Below, in pieces: positions 15,571-23,991 of a DNA stretch of 37,268 nt (position 1 is its first letter; each line of letters opens with the position of its first letter). The position numbers and the translations under genes were made by a program. The stretch is taken from NCBI GenBank assembly GCA_035503915.1, contig DATJSU010000015.1, positions 1 through 37,268 on the forward strand, in the 5' to 3' direction. The DNA comes from DATJMJ01 sp035503915 (GTDB taxonomy: Bacteria > Actinomycetota > Acidimicrobiia > Acidimicrobiales > Palsa-688). Below the pieces are notes generated by a model that was not told the origin of the DNA, ran no database searches, and saw only the letters and a list, made by a program, of their open reading frames with translations.

Positions 15571-16437
15571 GTGGCCACCGAAGTCGTTAGTGACGAGGCG
15601 CCGCTCTGGCGCCGCCTGCTGGCTGAGCTGCTTGGGAGCGCCTTCCTGGGCGCAGTCGTGATCGGATCGGGCATCGCCGCCCAGCAGCTCTCGCCGGGCG
15701 CTGTCGGCCTCGAGCTGCTCGAGAACGCGGCGGCCACGGCAGCCGGGCTGTACGTCATCATCTTGATGTTCGGCCCGGTCTCGGGGGCGCACTTCAACCC
15801 CGTCGTGTCCTTCGTCGATGCCGCCTTCGGCGGGCTCAGCTGGCGCCAAGCATGGGCTTACCTACCCGCCCAGGTTGCCGGTTGCACAGGGGGCGCGATC
15901 GTCGCCAACTTGATGTTCTCCGAGGAGTGGGTGTCGATCTCGGCGCACCACCGGGCGACGCCGGCTCACTTCCTCTCCGAGGTGGCGGCCACCATGGGCC
16001 TGGTGCTGGTCATCTTCGCGCTGGCCCGGAGCGGGCGAGGCCATGCCGCGCCGGCGGCTGTCGGTGCCTACATCGGTGCCGCCTACCTCTTCACCAGTTC
16101 GACCAGCTTCGCCAACCCCGCCATCACCGTCGGGCGCATGTTCTCGAACACCTTCGCCGGGATCGCCCCGTCGTCGGTGCCGGCCTTCATCGGTGCTGAG
16201 CTCATCGGCGGCGCCGTCGCGTTCGTCGCCATCAAGGCGCTTTACCCGGCGGTCACACCGTCGGAGGCGGCTGAGGTCATCGTGCCTCACCATGCCCACG
16301 AGCCGGAGGGGGCCACGGGCGGCACGCGCAACGCCGAGGTCCGGCAACTGCCCAGGGGCCTGATCGCCTTGGACGGCGCAGCGAACGAGCACGCCCAAGG
16401 ACCACGGCCAAACCAGCCCTCGCCACCCCGGCGGTGA
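15571..16437 (+). CDS. aqpS: MIP/aquaporin-family channel in the arsenic operon (AqpS-like)
   Basis: The two pore motifs are SGAHFNPVVSFVD (NPV in place of NPA) and TSFANPAITVGRMFSN, with six hydrophobic segments between residues about 15 and 230. In arsenic operons aquaglyceroporins of this kind (AqpS) let trivalent arsenic or methylarsenicals flow down their gradient. No ArsB, Acr3 or ArsC is present in the window, so this is the only visible exit route for arsenic. The GTG at 15571 is chosen since the membrane domain begins soon after; the frame is open upstream through arsI. The C-terminal 60 residues are polar and variable. Confidence 0.87.
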   Translation: MATEVVSDEAPLWRRLLAELLGSAFLGAVVIGSGIAAQQLSPGAVGLELLENAAATAAGLYVIILMFGPVSGAHFNPVVSFVDAAFGGLSWRQAWAYLPAQVAGCTGGAIVANLMFSEEWVSISAHHRATPAHFLSEVAATMGLVLVIFALARSGRGHAAPAAVGAYIGAAYLFTSSTSFANPAITVGRMFSNTFAGIAPSSVPAFIGAELIGGAVAFVAIKALYPAVTPSEAAEVIVPHHAHEPEGATGGTRNAEVRQLPRGLIALDGAANEHAQGPRPNQPSPPRR

Positions 16438-16461
16438 CGACCGGTACCAGACAGGAGCCAG

Positions 16462-17895
16462 ATGCACATCATCGCCATCGGAGGTAGCGACGCCGGGATA
16501 AGTGCCGCGCTGCGGGCACGCGAGCTTGACGCCAGCACCGAGGTCACAGTCGTCGTCGCTGACGCCTACCCGAACTTCTCCATTTGTGGCATCCCCTACT
16601 ACGTCTCGGGCGAGGTCACCCACTGGGGCAACCTGGCGCATAGGAGCGTCGCCGACCTGGAGGCGACCGGCATGGGCTTGCGCCTGGGCACGGTCGCTCG
16701 GCGCATCGATGTCGAAGGGCGCAAGCTCCTCGTCACCGATGCCAGGGGTGAGGAGGAGCTCCTGTCGTACGACGAGCTGGTCATCGGCACCGGCGCCGTG
16801 CCTGTGCGTCCCCCGGTCCAAGGCCTGGGCGGCCCCGAAGCGCTGGGCACTGCCGACGGGGTCCACTTGCTGCGCTCGATGGGCGACACCTTCGCCATCA
16901 TGCGCACCCTCGAGGAGAAGTCCCCAGCCAGCGCCGTCATCGTGGGGGCGGGCTACATCGGCCTGGAGATGGCCGAGGCATTGGTCGCCCGAGGCATGGC
17001 TGTCGTCCAGATGGAACAGCTCCCCGAGGTGCTGCCGACGGTCGACCACGAGATCGGTGGGCTCGTACATGGCCAGCTCAGCGAGCACGGCGTTGAAGTC
17101 CTCACAGCCACGACGGTCCGCTCGTTCTCTCGAGCCCCCGGCCGCGAGCGGGGGAGCCTGCTCGTCCAGGCGAGCACAACCGACGGTCAAGATGTCGCCC
17201 GCGCCGTCGACATGGTGCTGGTCGTCGTCGGAGTCAGGCCTGACACCGACCTGGCTGCCTCCGCAGGCGCGTCCCTGGGGCCGCGCGGCGCCATCGCCGT
17301 TGACCGGCACATGCGGACCAACCTCCCCCACGTCTACGCCGCGGGCGACTGTGCCACCACCTACCACCGGCTCCTCGGCACCACTTACCTCCCCCTCGGC
17401 ACCACCGCCCACAAGCAGGGCCGCGTGGCGGGCGAGAACGCCCTCGGGGGCAACCGGGAGTTCACGGGCAGCCTCGGGACCCAGGTGGTCAAGGTCTTCG
17501 ACCACGCCGTCGCCCGCACGGGGCTGCGCGACCACGAGGCCGCGGCGGCCAATTACCAACCGTTGACCGTGGGGAGCGAGGCGGACGACCACAAGGCCTA
17601 CTACCCAGGCAGCCACCGCGTCCATATGCGCTACACGGCCGACAGGCAGACAGGCATGCTTCTCGGAGCGCAGTTGTTCGGCCACCGCCACGGGGAAATT
17701 GCCAAGCGCGTCGACGTCGTCGCCACTGCGATCTTCAACGAGATGAACGTCGAGGCCATGAGCGACCTCGACCTGTCCTATACCCCACCGCTCGGGAGCC
17801 CTTGGGACGCCGTGCAGGCAGGGGCGCAGGCGTGGGTGAGAGCCAACCTCGCACCGGCGCGAAAGAACGGAGAGTCGCGATGGCCAATCCCGTGA
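16462..17895 (+). CDS. FAD/NAD(P)-dependent disulfide reductase family oxidoreductase
   Basis: A 477-residue flavoprotein with an N-terminal Rossmann motif IIAIGGSDAGISAALRA, an NAD(P)-binding motif VIVGAGYIGLEMAEAL and the FAD motif HVYAAGDCATTYH. Cys42 in FSICGIPYYVSG matches the redox cysteine of CoA-disulfide reductases and NADH oxidases. A dimerisation domain follows (TGLRDHEAAA to NEMNVEAMSDLDLSYTPPL). In this operon it may reduce a thiol or arsenical or handle methylarsenate oxidation state, but that is inference. RBS GGAG lies before the ATG; 24 bp separate it from the aquaporin gene. Confidence 0.85.
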   Translation: MHIIAIGGSDAGISAALRARELDASTEVTVVVADAYPNFSICGIPYYVSGEVTHWGNLAHRSVADLEATGMGLRLGTVARRIDVEGRKLLVTDARGEEELLSYDELVIGTGAVPVRPPVQGLGGPEALGTADGVHLLRSMGDTFAIMRTLEEKSPASAVIVGAGYIGLEMAEALVARGMAVVQMEQLPEVLPTVDHEIGGLVHGQLSEHGVEVLTATTVRSFSRAPGRERGSLLVQASTTDGQDVARAVDMVLVVVGVRPDTDLAASAGASLGPRGAIAVDRHMRTNLPHVYAAGDCATTYHRLLGTTYLPLGTTAHKQGRVAGENALGGNREFTGSLGTQVVKVFDHAVARTGLRDHEAAAANYQPLTVGSEADDHKAYYPGSHRVHMRYTADRQTGMLLGAQLFGHRHGEIAKRVDVVATAIFNEMNVEAMSDLDLSYTPPLGSPWDAVQAGAQAWVRANLAPARKNGESRWPIP

Positions 17896-18212
17896 CAATC
17901 ACCGAAGGGGCGGCCGACGTGGGCAGTCACATGTGGTGGTCACGAAGGGGTGGGCGGTACGAGCGCCCGATCGTCCCCAGCAGGCGATATGAGGACTGGG
18001 AACGGGAGGGCCCCTCGGGCAGGTCCGCGTGGCAGGGGGCGAGAGCGCCTGCCACCGGCGGCCGAGCTGGTGATGGGCAACGTGGGCACGGAGGCTTTGC
18101 CGGCACCCCCGCCCCGGGGCTACCAGCCGGCGCGCCCGGCGGGAGGCCCGCTGACAAAGTGGCGCGACACCAAACAAGAGCACCCTGTAAAAGGGGGCTG
18201 AAAGGACAGGCA
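17896..18212 (+). other. 317-bp leader before arsM with a hairpin
   Basis: No convincing gene is seen. A hairpin at 18029-18055 pairs GTGGCA and GGCG with CGCC and TGCCAC, with a 3-nt bulge and an AGAG tetraloop. The arsM frame is open back to an ATG at 17880 that has a fair ribosome site (GGAGAGTCGCG), so an N-terminally extended ArsM or a short separate peptide (MANPVTITEGAADVGSHMWW...) cannot be excluded. The composition of that stretch is Gly/Arg/Pro-rich and unlike ArsM. Confidence 0.4.
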
Positions 18213-19025
18213 ATGACGACGTCTGAGACAAACGCCGATGAGCTGCGCGAGAGCGTCCGGAGGCACTATGCAGGATCGGCCTTGGCCGTAGTGAGGGCGG
18301 AGGCCCCCTGCTGCGGGGGCGAGGCCGCGGGCTGCGGGGCCTTCGCTAACGAAGGCGGGGCCGCGTTCTACGACGCCCTCCAACGCGATGTGCTCCCCGA
18401 CGCGGCCGTGCTGGCGTCGCTCGGCTGTGGTAACCCGACCGCGGTTGCCGAACTGCGGGAGGGCGAGACGGTACTCGACCTGGGGTCGGGCGGTGGCATC
18501 GACGTCCTGTTGTCCGCCCGCCGGGTCGGGCCCACGGGCAAGGCCTATGGGCTCGACATGACCGATGAGATGCTGGGCCTGGCCCGGGACAACGCGGCCA
18601 AAGCGGGAGCGGCGAACGTGGAGTTCCTAAAGGGCGTGATCGAGGACATCCCCTTGCCGGACAGCTCGGTTGATGTCGTGATCTCCAATTGCGTCATCAA
18701 CCTGTCCACCGACAAGACAAGGGTCTTCGCCGAGGTGGCACGAGTGCTCCGGCCGGGCGGGCGCCTGGGCGTCAGCGACATCGTCGCTGAGGACCGCCTC
18801 TCCCCCGCCGAGCGTGCGGAACGAGGTTCCTACGTCGGCTGCGTCGCCGGAGCGCTGTCGCGGGGCGAGTACGTCGCCGGCCTCGAGGCAGCCGGCCTCG
18901 AAGAGATCTCGCTCCGGTTCACCCACGAGTTCTCAGACGGCATGCACGCCGCCATAGTGCAAGCGAAAAAGCCCGCCAGGCTCGCCGAGGGCGATGGGCC
19001 AGGAGCGAAGGCCGGTTCTCGGTGA
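18213..19025 (+). CDS. arsM: Arsenite S-adenosylmethionine methyltransferase
   Basis: ArsM methylates As(III) with S-adenosylmethionine. The SAM motif is VLDLGSGGGIDVLLSA, and the three conserved arsenic cysteines are Cys72 (LGCGNP), Cys160 (ISNCVINLS) and Cys210 (YVGCVAGAL), equivalent to Cys72/174/224 of algal ArsM. An additional CCGGEAAGC cluster sits at 33-41. The 270-residue length matches bacterial ArsM. The ATG at 18213 is preceded by AAAGGACAGG. Together with ArsI it would allow both methylation and demethylation. Confidence 0.94.
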   Translation: MTTSETNADELRESVRRHYAGSALAVVRAEAPCCGGEAAGCGAFANEGGAAFYDALQRDVLPDAAVLASLGCGNPTAVAELREGETVLDLGSGGGIDVLLSARRVGPTGKAYGLDMTDEMLGLARDNAAKAGAANVEFLKGVIEDIPLPDSSVDVVISNCVINLSTDKTRVFAEVARVLRPGGRLGVSDIVAEDRLSPAERAERGSYVGCVAGALSRGEYVAGLEAAGLEEISLRFTHEFSDGMHAAIVQAKKPARLAEGDGPGAKAGSR

Positions 19026-19222
19026 CCTTCCTGGGCGCGGCTGACCGAGATCGGTGAGCTTCGCTCGGAGCACCGGCCCGTCGTGGCCCGCACTTCTAGA
19101 AAGGGAGCGGAGAGCGCGAGAACCGTAGTTTGGCACGGCTCTACGATCCCGGAGTTGGCGCGCGGAGGGCGAGCGAGAAGGATCGTTAGGTAGTGCACAG
19201 GAAAGCGCTCTGTCGCGATCCG

Positions 19223-21922
19223 TCAGGCGGGGCCTGCTTTGCCAAATGCCAGATCCATCGCCTCGTCCGAGCTGAGGCCCTTGCCCTCAGAATAACTCCG
19301 TCGGAACTCGTCCTCCGCCAGGTGAACGCGTACCTGGTCGATGCTGGTTTGGCGGTAAACAACCTCAGGGACTTGCCACGTTTCGCCTGTAACGTCAAAA
19401 AAAGCCTGTGCCACACCGTGGAGCACAGCTGCTCGGCGCCAGTCGCGGAGGTCCCCAGAAATACAGGCGAGACCGAGGGTGCAATAAGCGGCACATGCAT
19501 GGTCCCCGCTCCGACGGCTCGCGCGCAGGGCGTCTTCGAACATGGCGCGGGCGCCTTCACTGTCGCCTCCTTCGCGTCGCACCCAACCGAGGCCCTCCGT
19601 GGCGGCCTCGTAATGTCGCCCAATGGTTTGCGACGCCCGAATGGACGCCTCAAAATGGCAGCGGGCGCTGGGTACGTTCCCCGCCGCAAGTGCGAAACAG
19701 CCAGCATTGTTGTGCAGGAGCGCAGTCAAGAACGTGTTGTCGTGGCGCTCTACGCACGATATAGCTTCGCTGTAGAGGTCTTCGGTGCGGTCCGGGTTGG
19801 TGGCCTGGGTGCAGAGAAGGTAGCAATTTATGCTCTCAGCCAATAAGAGATCGTCCCCAAGTCCCCTGGCGCGCTCGACAGACTCCTCACCGAACGGGAT
19901 GCCCCTCCCGAAATCGCCTGCGAACGAGCAAGCGGCAGCAAGTTCAGCGAGGGACTCGGCGAGCAACGGGCCCTCACCGAGCTGGCGAGCGATCTTCACC
20001 GCTTGCTCGGCGAACTGAACGGACCGCCGCACATCGACGTAACGGGCCATCAATGTAGCTGTCACGAGAGACCTGGCCAGCAGCTTGGGGAAAGCGAGCG
20101 CCTCGGGCCGTTCGAGCATCGGCACCAGCAACCCGAAAGCTTCTTGCCGTCGAGAAGACGCCCACCAGTAGTACTTGAGGGCGATGGCGAAACGCAGGGC
20201 TAGTTCGGTCTTGTTAGGGTCGTCCGCCGCGTGCTCGATGGCGCGCCGCAAGTTGGAATTCTCGGCTTCGAGCCGCGTGAACCACCGACCCTGGTTAGGG
20301 CCGCTCAGTTCTCGTGCGGCCGTTTCGGCGACCGCCAGGAAATGCTCACAGTGGGAATCCGCGACGAGGGCCACCTGCTCAGCGTCCGCCTCGACGAAGC
20401 GCTCGGCGGCGAACTGCCGGATGGTTTCCAGGAGGCGGTACCGGAAACCTCCCCCAAAAGGCTCGGCCACCACCAGGCTCTTGTCCACAAGCGACCCGAG
20501 GATGTCAGTGACATCGAAGTTCTCTATCTCACCGAAGGCGCACACTGCCCCTGCGGCATCGAGGTCGAAACCATCTGAGAACACCGCAAGGCGTCTCAGC
20601 AGGGAGCGCTCCGGGTCGTTGAGGAGGGAGTAGGACCAGTCCACGGTTGCTTGCAGGGTCTGCTGGCGCTCGAGCGCGCTGCGGCTGCCACCGGTAAGGA
20701 GGCGAAAGCGTTGGTCCAACAGGCCGTGGAGGTCGCGCAGGGACAGTGAACGCAGCCGGGCGGCCGCCAGCTCGATAGCAAGCGGCATCCCGTCCAGTCG
20801 CCGACACGTCGACACGACCAGGTCGCTGGTCTCCTTGTCGGCCGCCAACCCCACACCTTGTGATCGCGCCCGCTCCACGAACATAGCGACCGCGTCCGAA
20901 CCCTCCAGAGCGGGCATCCCGCCGTCGTCGCTGGCCGGGAGCGACAAGGACGGCACCCGGTAGATCGTCTCCCCGCCAATGCCCAGGGGTTCGCGGCTCG
21001 TGGTCAGCAGGTGGGCCCCAGGACAGCGGCGCAGTACGGCGTCGGCCAGCTTGGCGCACGCCCCGATCAGGTGCTCGCAGTTGTCGAGCACGATGAGCAT
21101 GCGTTGCGGCGCGAGGGCGTCGATGAGGCTCTCGAGCGCGGGCCGACCGGCCTGGCTGGTTATCCCCAGTGCCTGGGCCACGGCCAGGGGCACGGCGCCT
21201 TCATCTAAGACTGGTGCCAGCTCCACTAACCACACGCCGTCACCGGACCCGTCCAAAAGCTCAGCGGCCACTTGGAGCGCTAGCCGCGTCTTACCCGAAC
21301 CCCCTGCCCCGGTCAGGGTGACCAGCCGAGAAGACTCGACCAGGGGCCGGAGCTCTGATAGCTCGCGCTCGCGCCCGATGAAGGCCGACAACTGTGCGGG
21401 CAGGTTGTTAGGCAACGCCGGGTTGTCGAGCGATCGGAGCAAGGGAAAATCTGCCTTCAGCCCGTCCGCTTGGACCTGGAAGATGTGCTCTGGACGGCCG
21501 AGGTCCTTCAGGCGGTGAAAACCAAGGTCTCGCAGCGTCGCCCTCTCGGGCAATGCACCCTCCACGAGCGCGGCGGCCGCGGCCGAAAGTACCACCTGGC
21601 CGCCGTGCGCCACTGCCGCCACTCGGGCCGCGCGGTGGACCTCGAGGCCCACAAAGTCTCCTAAGGCCGTCTCCGAGGCCTCGCCGACGTGCACGCCCAT
21701 TCGAACGCGCAACCCATCGTTTTCCGGCCAATCGTGGGTGGCGAGGGAACGCTGCATCTCGACAACCGCCGCCACGCAGGCGCGCGGCGAAGAGAACACG
21801 GCGAAGAGACTGTCACCCGCAGTGCCAACCTCCCTTCCCCCGTAGGCAGCGAGCCCCGACCGAAGGATCTCATTATGGTCAGCGAGCAAACCCGAGTACA
21901 CTTCGTCGCCGACGCGCTGCAA
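19223..21922 (-). CDS. Adenylate cyclase-like domain + AAA ATPase + TPR regulator
   Basis: The protein (899 residues from the TTG at 21922) has three parts. Residues 1-150 are a class III nucleotide cyclase homology domain (GGREVGTAGDSLFAVF, MGVHVGEASE). Residues about 180-480 are an NB-ARC/LAL-type ATPase: FIGRERELSEL, Walker A LTGAGGSGKTRLAL, Walker B MLIVLDNCEHLI, LLTTSREPL and LDGMPLAIELAAARLRSLS. Residues about 520-899 are helical TPR-like repeats. Such proteins are soluble signalling ATPases of unknown ligand, abundant in actinobacteria. The first cyclase strand (TLAFLFTDIEGST) is encoded upstream of this start, in frame, but separated from the natural ATG at 21991 by an amber codon. 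Without it the first metal-binding Asp is lost. Confidence 0.85.
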   Translation of the reverse strand: MQRVGDEVYSGLLADHNEILRSGLAAYGGREVGTAGDSLFAVFSSPRACVAAVVEMQRSLATHDWPENDGLRVRMGVHVGEASETALGDFVGLEVHRAARVAAVAHGGQVVLSAAAAALVEGALPERATLRDLGFHRLKDLGRPEHIFQVQADGLKADFPLLRSLDNPALPNNLPAQLSAFIGRERELSELRPLVESSRLVTLTGAGGSGKTRLALQVAAELLDGSGDGVWLVELAPVLDEGAVPLAVAQALGITSQAGRPALESLIDALAPQRMLIVLDNCEHLIGACAKLADAVLRRCPGAHLLTTSREPLGIGGETIYRVPSLSLPASDDGGMPALEGSDAVAMFVERARSQGVGLAADKETSDLVVSTCRRLDGMPLAIELAAARLRSLSLRDLHGLLDQRFRLLTGGSRSALERQQTLQATVDWSYSLLNDPERSLLRRLAVFSDGFDLDAAGAVCAFGEIENFDVTDILGSLVDKSLVVAEPFGGGFRYRLLETIRQFAAERFVEADAEQVALVADSHCEHFLAVAETAARELSGPNQGRWFTRLEAENSNLRRAIEHAADDPNKTELALRFAIALKYYWWASSRRQEAFGLLVPMLERPEALAFPKLLARSLVTATLMARYVDVRRSVQFAEQAVKIARQLGEGPLLAESLAELAAACSFAGDFGRGIPFGEESVERARGLGDDLLLAESINCYLLCTQATNPDRTEDLYSEAISCVERHDNTFLTALLHNNAGCFALAAGNVPSARCHFEASIRASQTIGRHYEAATEGLGWVRREGGDSEGARAMFEDALRASRRSGDHACAAYCTLGLACISGDLRDWRRAAVLHGVAQAFFDVTGETWQVPEVVYRQTSIDQVRVHLAEDEFRRSYSEGKGLSSDEAMDLAFGKAGPA

Positions 21923-21982
21923 GAGCGCCGTGGAGCCTTCGATGTCCGTGAAAAGGAAGGCGAGCGTCTCCGTGCCAAAAGG

Positions 21983-21985
21983 CTA
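21983..21985 (-). other. In-frame amber codon at codon 3 of the cyclase regulator
   Basis: On the minus strand the gene reads ATG CCG TAG CCT TTT GGC ACG at 21991-21971, and then in the same frame encodes LAFLFTDIEGST and the rest of the cyclase domain. ATG at 21991 is the expected family start, preceded by GGGGCG. No ATG, GTG or TTG occurs between the TAG and the TTG at 21922. This is a point nonsense mutation, a sequencing error, or a gene started at a rare codon. Confidence 0.7.
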
Positions 21986-22231
21986 CGGCATCGTCGAGCG
22001 CCCCGGCTGCGTGCGAGGGGTACGGGCCACCGGTAAGTTTCGGTGCCGCCTCCGTCCGACCCTACTAGGAGCTCGCCTGATGCCCCACTTCGACGAACCG
22101 GAGGCCGGGGCACCGCAGTGACGAGACCAAGCGGTCCACAACTTTTGGCCATTCCACGGGTAGTCCCATTATGGGCCTAAGCGCAGATCGGACCTTTTTA
22201 GCCGAGCCGCGCACAGCGATCACGCTGCCCC

Positions 22232-22257
22232 CATGCCCGGCAGCGGCCACGGGCATG
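22232..22257 (-). terminator. Hairpin after the hypothetical gene
   Basis: CATGCCCG (22232-22239) and CGGGCATG (22250-22257) form a perfect 8-bp stem with a 10-nt loop. It begins 23 bp past the stop of the minus-strand gene at 22281 and before the cyclase regulator, so it may end that transcript. No T-tract follows. Confidence 0.45.
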
Positions 22258-22280
22258 CGACCATAACTGACCTCGCTGAG

Positions 22281-22754
22281 CTACCCGAGCCAGTATTCGT
22301 TCCTGAGCACGAAGAAGGAACCGCGAATGGTCCCAGCCAGCTTCGACTTCTGCCGCGCGAACTTGAACCGCGAGGCAAGCTCGGCAGGAACTTCCATCCC
22401 TTCCGAGAGCTTGAAGCCGACCGCCCGCTTCTTGGGGTCATCGACCGCGTACATCACATTGACCGACAGACCGCTCTCGTAGAAGACGTAAGCCATCCGG
22501 ATGTTCTCGACTTCGAAGGCCGTAGCCTCAAGAGGCCGAGACGAGATGACGATGTCACGTTCCTCCTTGAGGACGCGGCGCACCCAGTCGATGGTCGTCT
22601 TGGCGTTACTCGCAGGCTCCACCGTGAACACATGGTCATATTTGTTCTTGAAGTAACGGGCTTCGTTTGCCCGCAGGCCAGCGAGCGCGACCGCGACAGG
22701 CGACGACTCCAGACCGACGGTCGAAACGGTGTCAAAATCCACGGTATAAGTCAT
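22281..22754 (-). CDS. Hypothetical protein, 157 residues
   Basis: A soluble-looking protein starting at MTYTVDFDTV; an upstream GTG at 22826 would add 24 residues of low-quality sequence. It has no cysteine, signal peptide or membrane segment. It mixes strands and helices (TTIDWVRRVLKEERDIVI, ENIRMAYVFYESGLSVNVMY) and a basic tail (RFKFARQKSKLAGTIRG). Its lower GC-skewed codons and many Lys/Phe/Tyr residues set it apart from its neighbours. I do not recognise a family. Confidence 0.65.
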   Translation of the reverse strand: MTYTVDFDTVSTVGLESSPVAVALAGLRANEARYFKNKYDHVFTVEPASNAKTTIDWVRRVLKEERDIVISSRPLEATAFEVENIRMAYVFYESGLSVNVMYAVDDPKKRAVGFKLSEGMEVPAELASRFKFARQKSKLAGTIRGSFFVLRNEYWLG

Positions 22755-23162
22755 GACGCCTCCCGGGGACGCCAAGGGTGGGGCCCCTCGACCTCGACAA
22801 GAGGCTACCTCTGGCCCCAAGGTCAAGTGCCCGTCACACTAACGACCCTTGGCGGACGCGGATCTCCTACCGGGCGTTTTCCCAGGTGAACCGTGTAAGG
22901 TTACCCGGCGACAGAGCTAGTTAACGCCAACGCCTATTTGCGCCGCAGTTAGCGAGTGCGAGTTGGTGACGGACGCGCCCTGGCAGTCGACCAAAACTCG
23001 ATGCAGGACCATCTCGGTGCTCAGCGCTGCAGCGCACCGACTCGTGCCGTCTTCGTCCCGGCCAGGATCATGTCGCGCCCGGGCGTGGACTCCACGACGA
23101 GCGAGCACGTGGGGCGCGCCCTACACTACGAACATCACCGCGGCCACAGCTTGGGAGGCAAC
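22755..23162. other. 408-bp divergent intergenic region
   Basis: No gene is supported. It separates a minus-strand hypothetical gene from a plus-strand secreted protein, so promoters in both directions are expected. An interrupted inverted repeat, GGTGAACC with GGTTACC (about 22886-22906), is the clearest structure. The plus frame of the secreted protein is open through the second half but shows no protein-like sequence. Confidence 0.4.
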
Positions 23163-23741
23163 GTGATCCGAGCCCACTGGCGGCGAGCGGCGGTGATGGT
23201 CGCTATGAGCGCTAGTTCTGCGGTGTTCCTTGCGTACATCAGCCCCGCCAATGCCAGCACGACCACCTACAAGGCTGGCAGCGTTCGATTCCAGGCCTCT
23301 TTCCCGTCCCGCGTGACGACCACGCCCGTGCCAAAGGCAGAGCTCGCAAAAGCGTTCTCGGGCGTGCGCGGCGTTACAGCCGCGACAGTGTTCTCGGCTG
23401 GCGTCAATGCGAACGAGCTCTTCTCCAGTTCGGCTGTACCGGAGCCGGACGCGTTCGAGGTGACTGTGATCACTTTCAGCTCCACGTCAGCCTCGAACAA
23501 CCTCTTTCAGGGCTATGCGTCCGCGCCTGGCGCCGAGAAAGAAACAGTCGACGGCCGACGAGCCTACGACGCCATCGGCAACGCCGCGAAGCTCAACAGC
23601 GGCACTACCGTGCCGGACAAGAACGCGACGCAGGGAGATCTCGCGGTGCTGGACGGAAAAAGCATCCTGGTGGCCTTGGTGGAGACCAAAAAGACTTCCG
23701 CAACGAAGTCCTTCCTCCTCTCAGTGAAGATCCTGTCCTAA
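23163..23741 (+). CDS. Secreted hypothetical protein
   Basis: A 192-residue protein starting at a GTG 4 nt after TTGGGAGG, a strong ribosome site. The N-terminus MIRAHWRRAAVMVAMSAS with a following hydrophobic stretch ending at ANAS is a typical Sec signal peptide. The mature part starts TTTYKAGSVRFQASFPS and repeats beta-strand-like segments (FEVTVITFSSTSASNNLF, KSFLLSVKIL). It has no cysteine. The RFQASFPS opening recalls small secreted proteins that assess membrane or protein damage, but no family is assigned. The frame is open upstream to 22956, which I reject on the basis of the ribosome site and signal peptide. Confidence 0.65.
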   Translation: MIRAHWRRAAVMVAMSASSAVFLAYISPANASTTTYKAGSVRFQASFPSRVTTTPVPKAELAKAFSGVRGVTAATVFSAGVNANELFSSSAVPEPDAFEVTVITFSSTSASNNLFQGYASAPGAEKETVDGRRAYDAIGNAAKLNSGTTVPDKNATQGDLAVLDGKSILVALVETKKTSATKSFLLSVKILS

Positions 23742-23830
23742 TTGGCTTAGGGGCAGCCGTTCGAGGTGGCACCGAGATCACGTTCATCGGCGTCGCCCAC
23801 CCAGTGCAGCGTGACTGTGCTGTGGTCCAA

Positions 23831-23849
23831 CACGAGGTGCAACCTCGTG
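23831..23849. terminator. Perfect 8-bp hairpin after the secreted protein gene
   Basis: CACGAGGT (23831-23838) and ACCTCGTG (23842-23849) flank a 3-nt loop, 89 bp past the stop at 23741. It may terminate that transcript or shield the traG gene from it; there is no T-tract. Confidence 0.4.
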
Positions 23850-23961
23850 GCTGGTCTGATGGGGATCCGGAGCAGTCTCACTAGGGCAAGAAGGGCTTCG
23901 CGTTCCTTGCCAAAACCTGTGCCACCTGTCGGCCGGTCTCTACTCAGAAGGCGAGCCTAAT

Positions 23962-23978
23962 AGGTGTACCGAACACCT
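23962..23978. promoter_or_regulatory. Inverted repeat just upstream of traG
   Basis: AGGTGT (23962-23967) and ACACCT (23973-23978) with a 5-nt spacer end 13 bp before the traG start. The position fits an operator or a hairpin that hides the ribosome site. No recognisable Shine-Dalgarno sequence lies before the start. Confidence 0.35.
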
Positions 23979-23991
23979 GCTCGCTCTTTGG

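Noticed and set aside
15862..17898. A 678-codon open frame on the minus strand opposite the aquaporin and flavoprotein genes
   Set aside because: It mirrors codon periodicity of the two well-supported plus-strand genes and has no domain of its own.
19043..19068. ACCGA-GA-TCGGT and nearby GAGC/GCTC pairs after arsM as a terminator
   Set aside because: The short alternative stems compete with each other and no T-tract follows.
23747..23940. A minus-strand open frame of about 60 codons with coherent sequence (LVRLLRIPIRPATRLHLV)
   Set aside because: It has no convincing start after its upstream stop and no recognised family; it may be a decayed fragment but cannot be supported.
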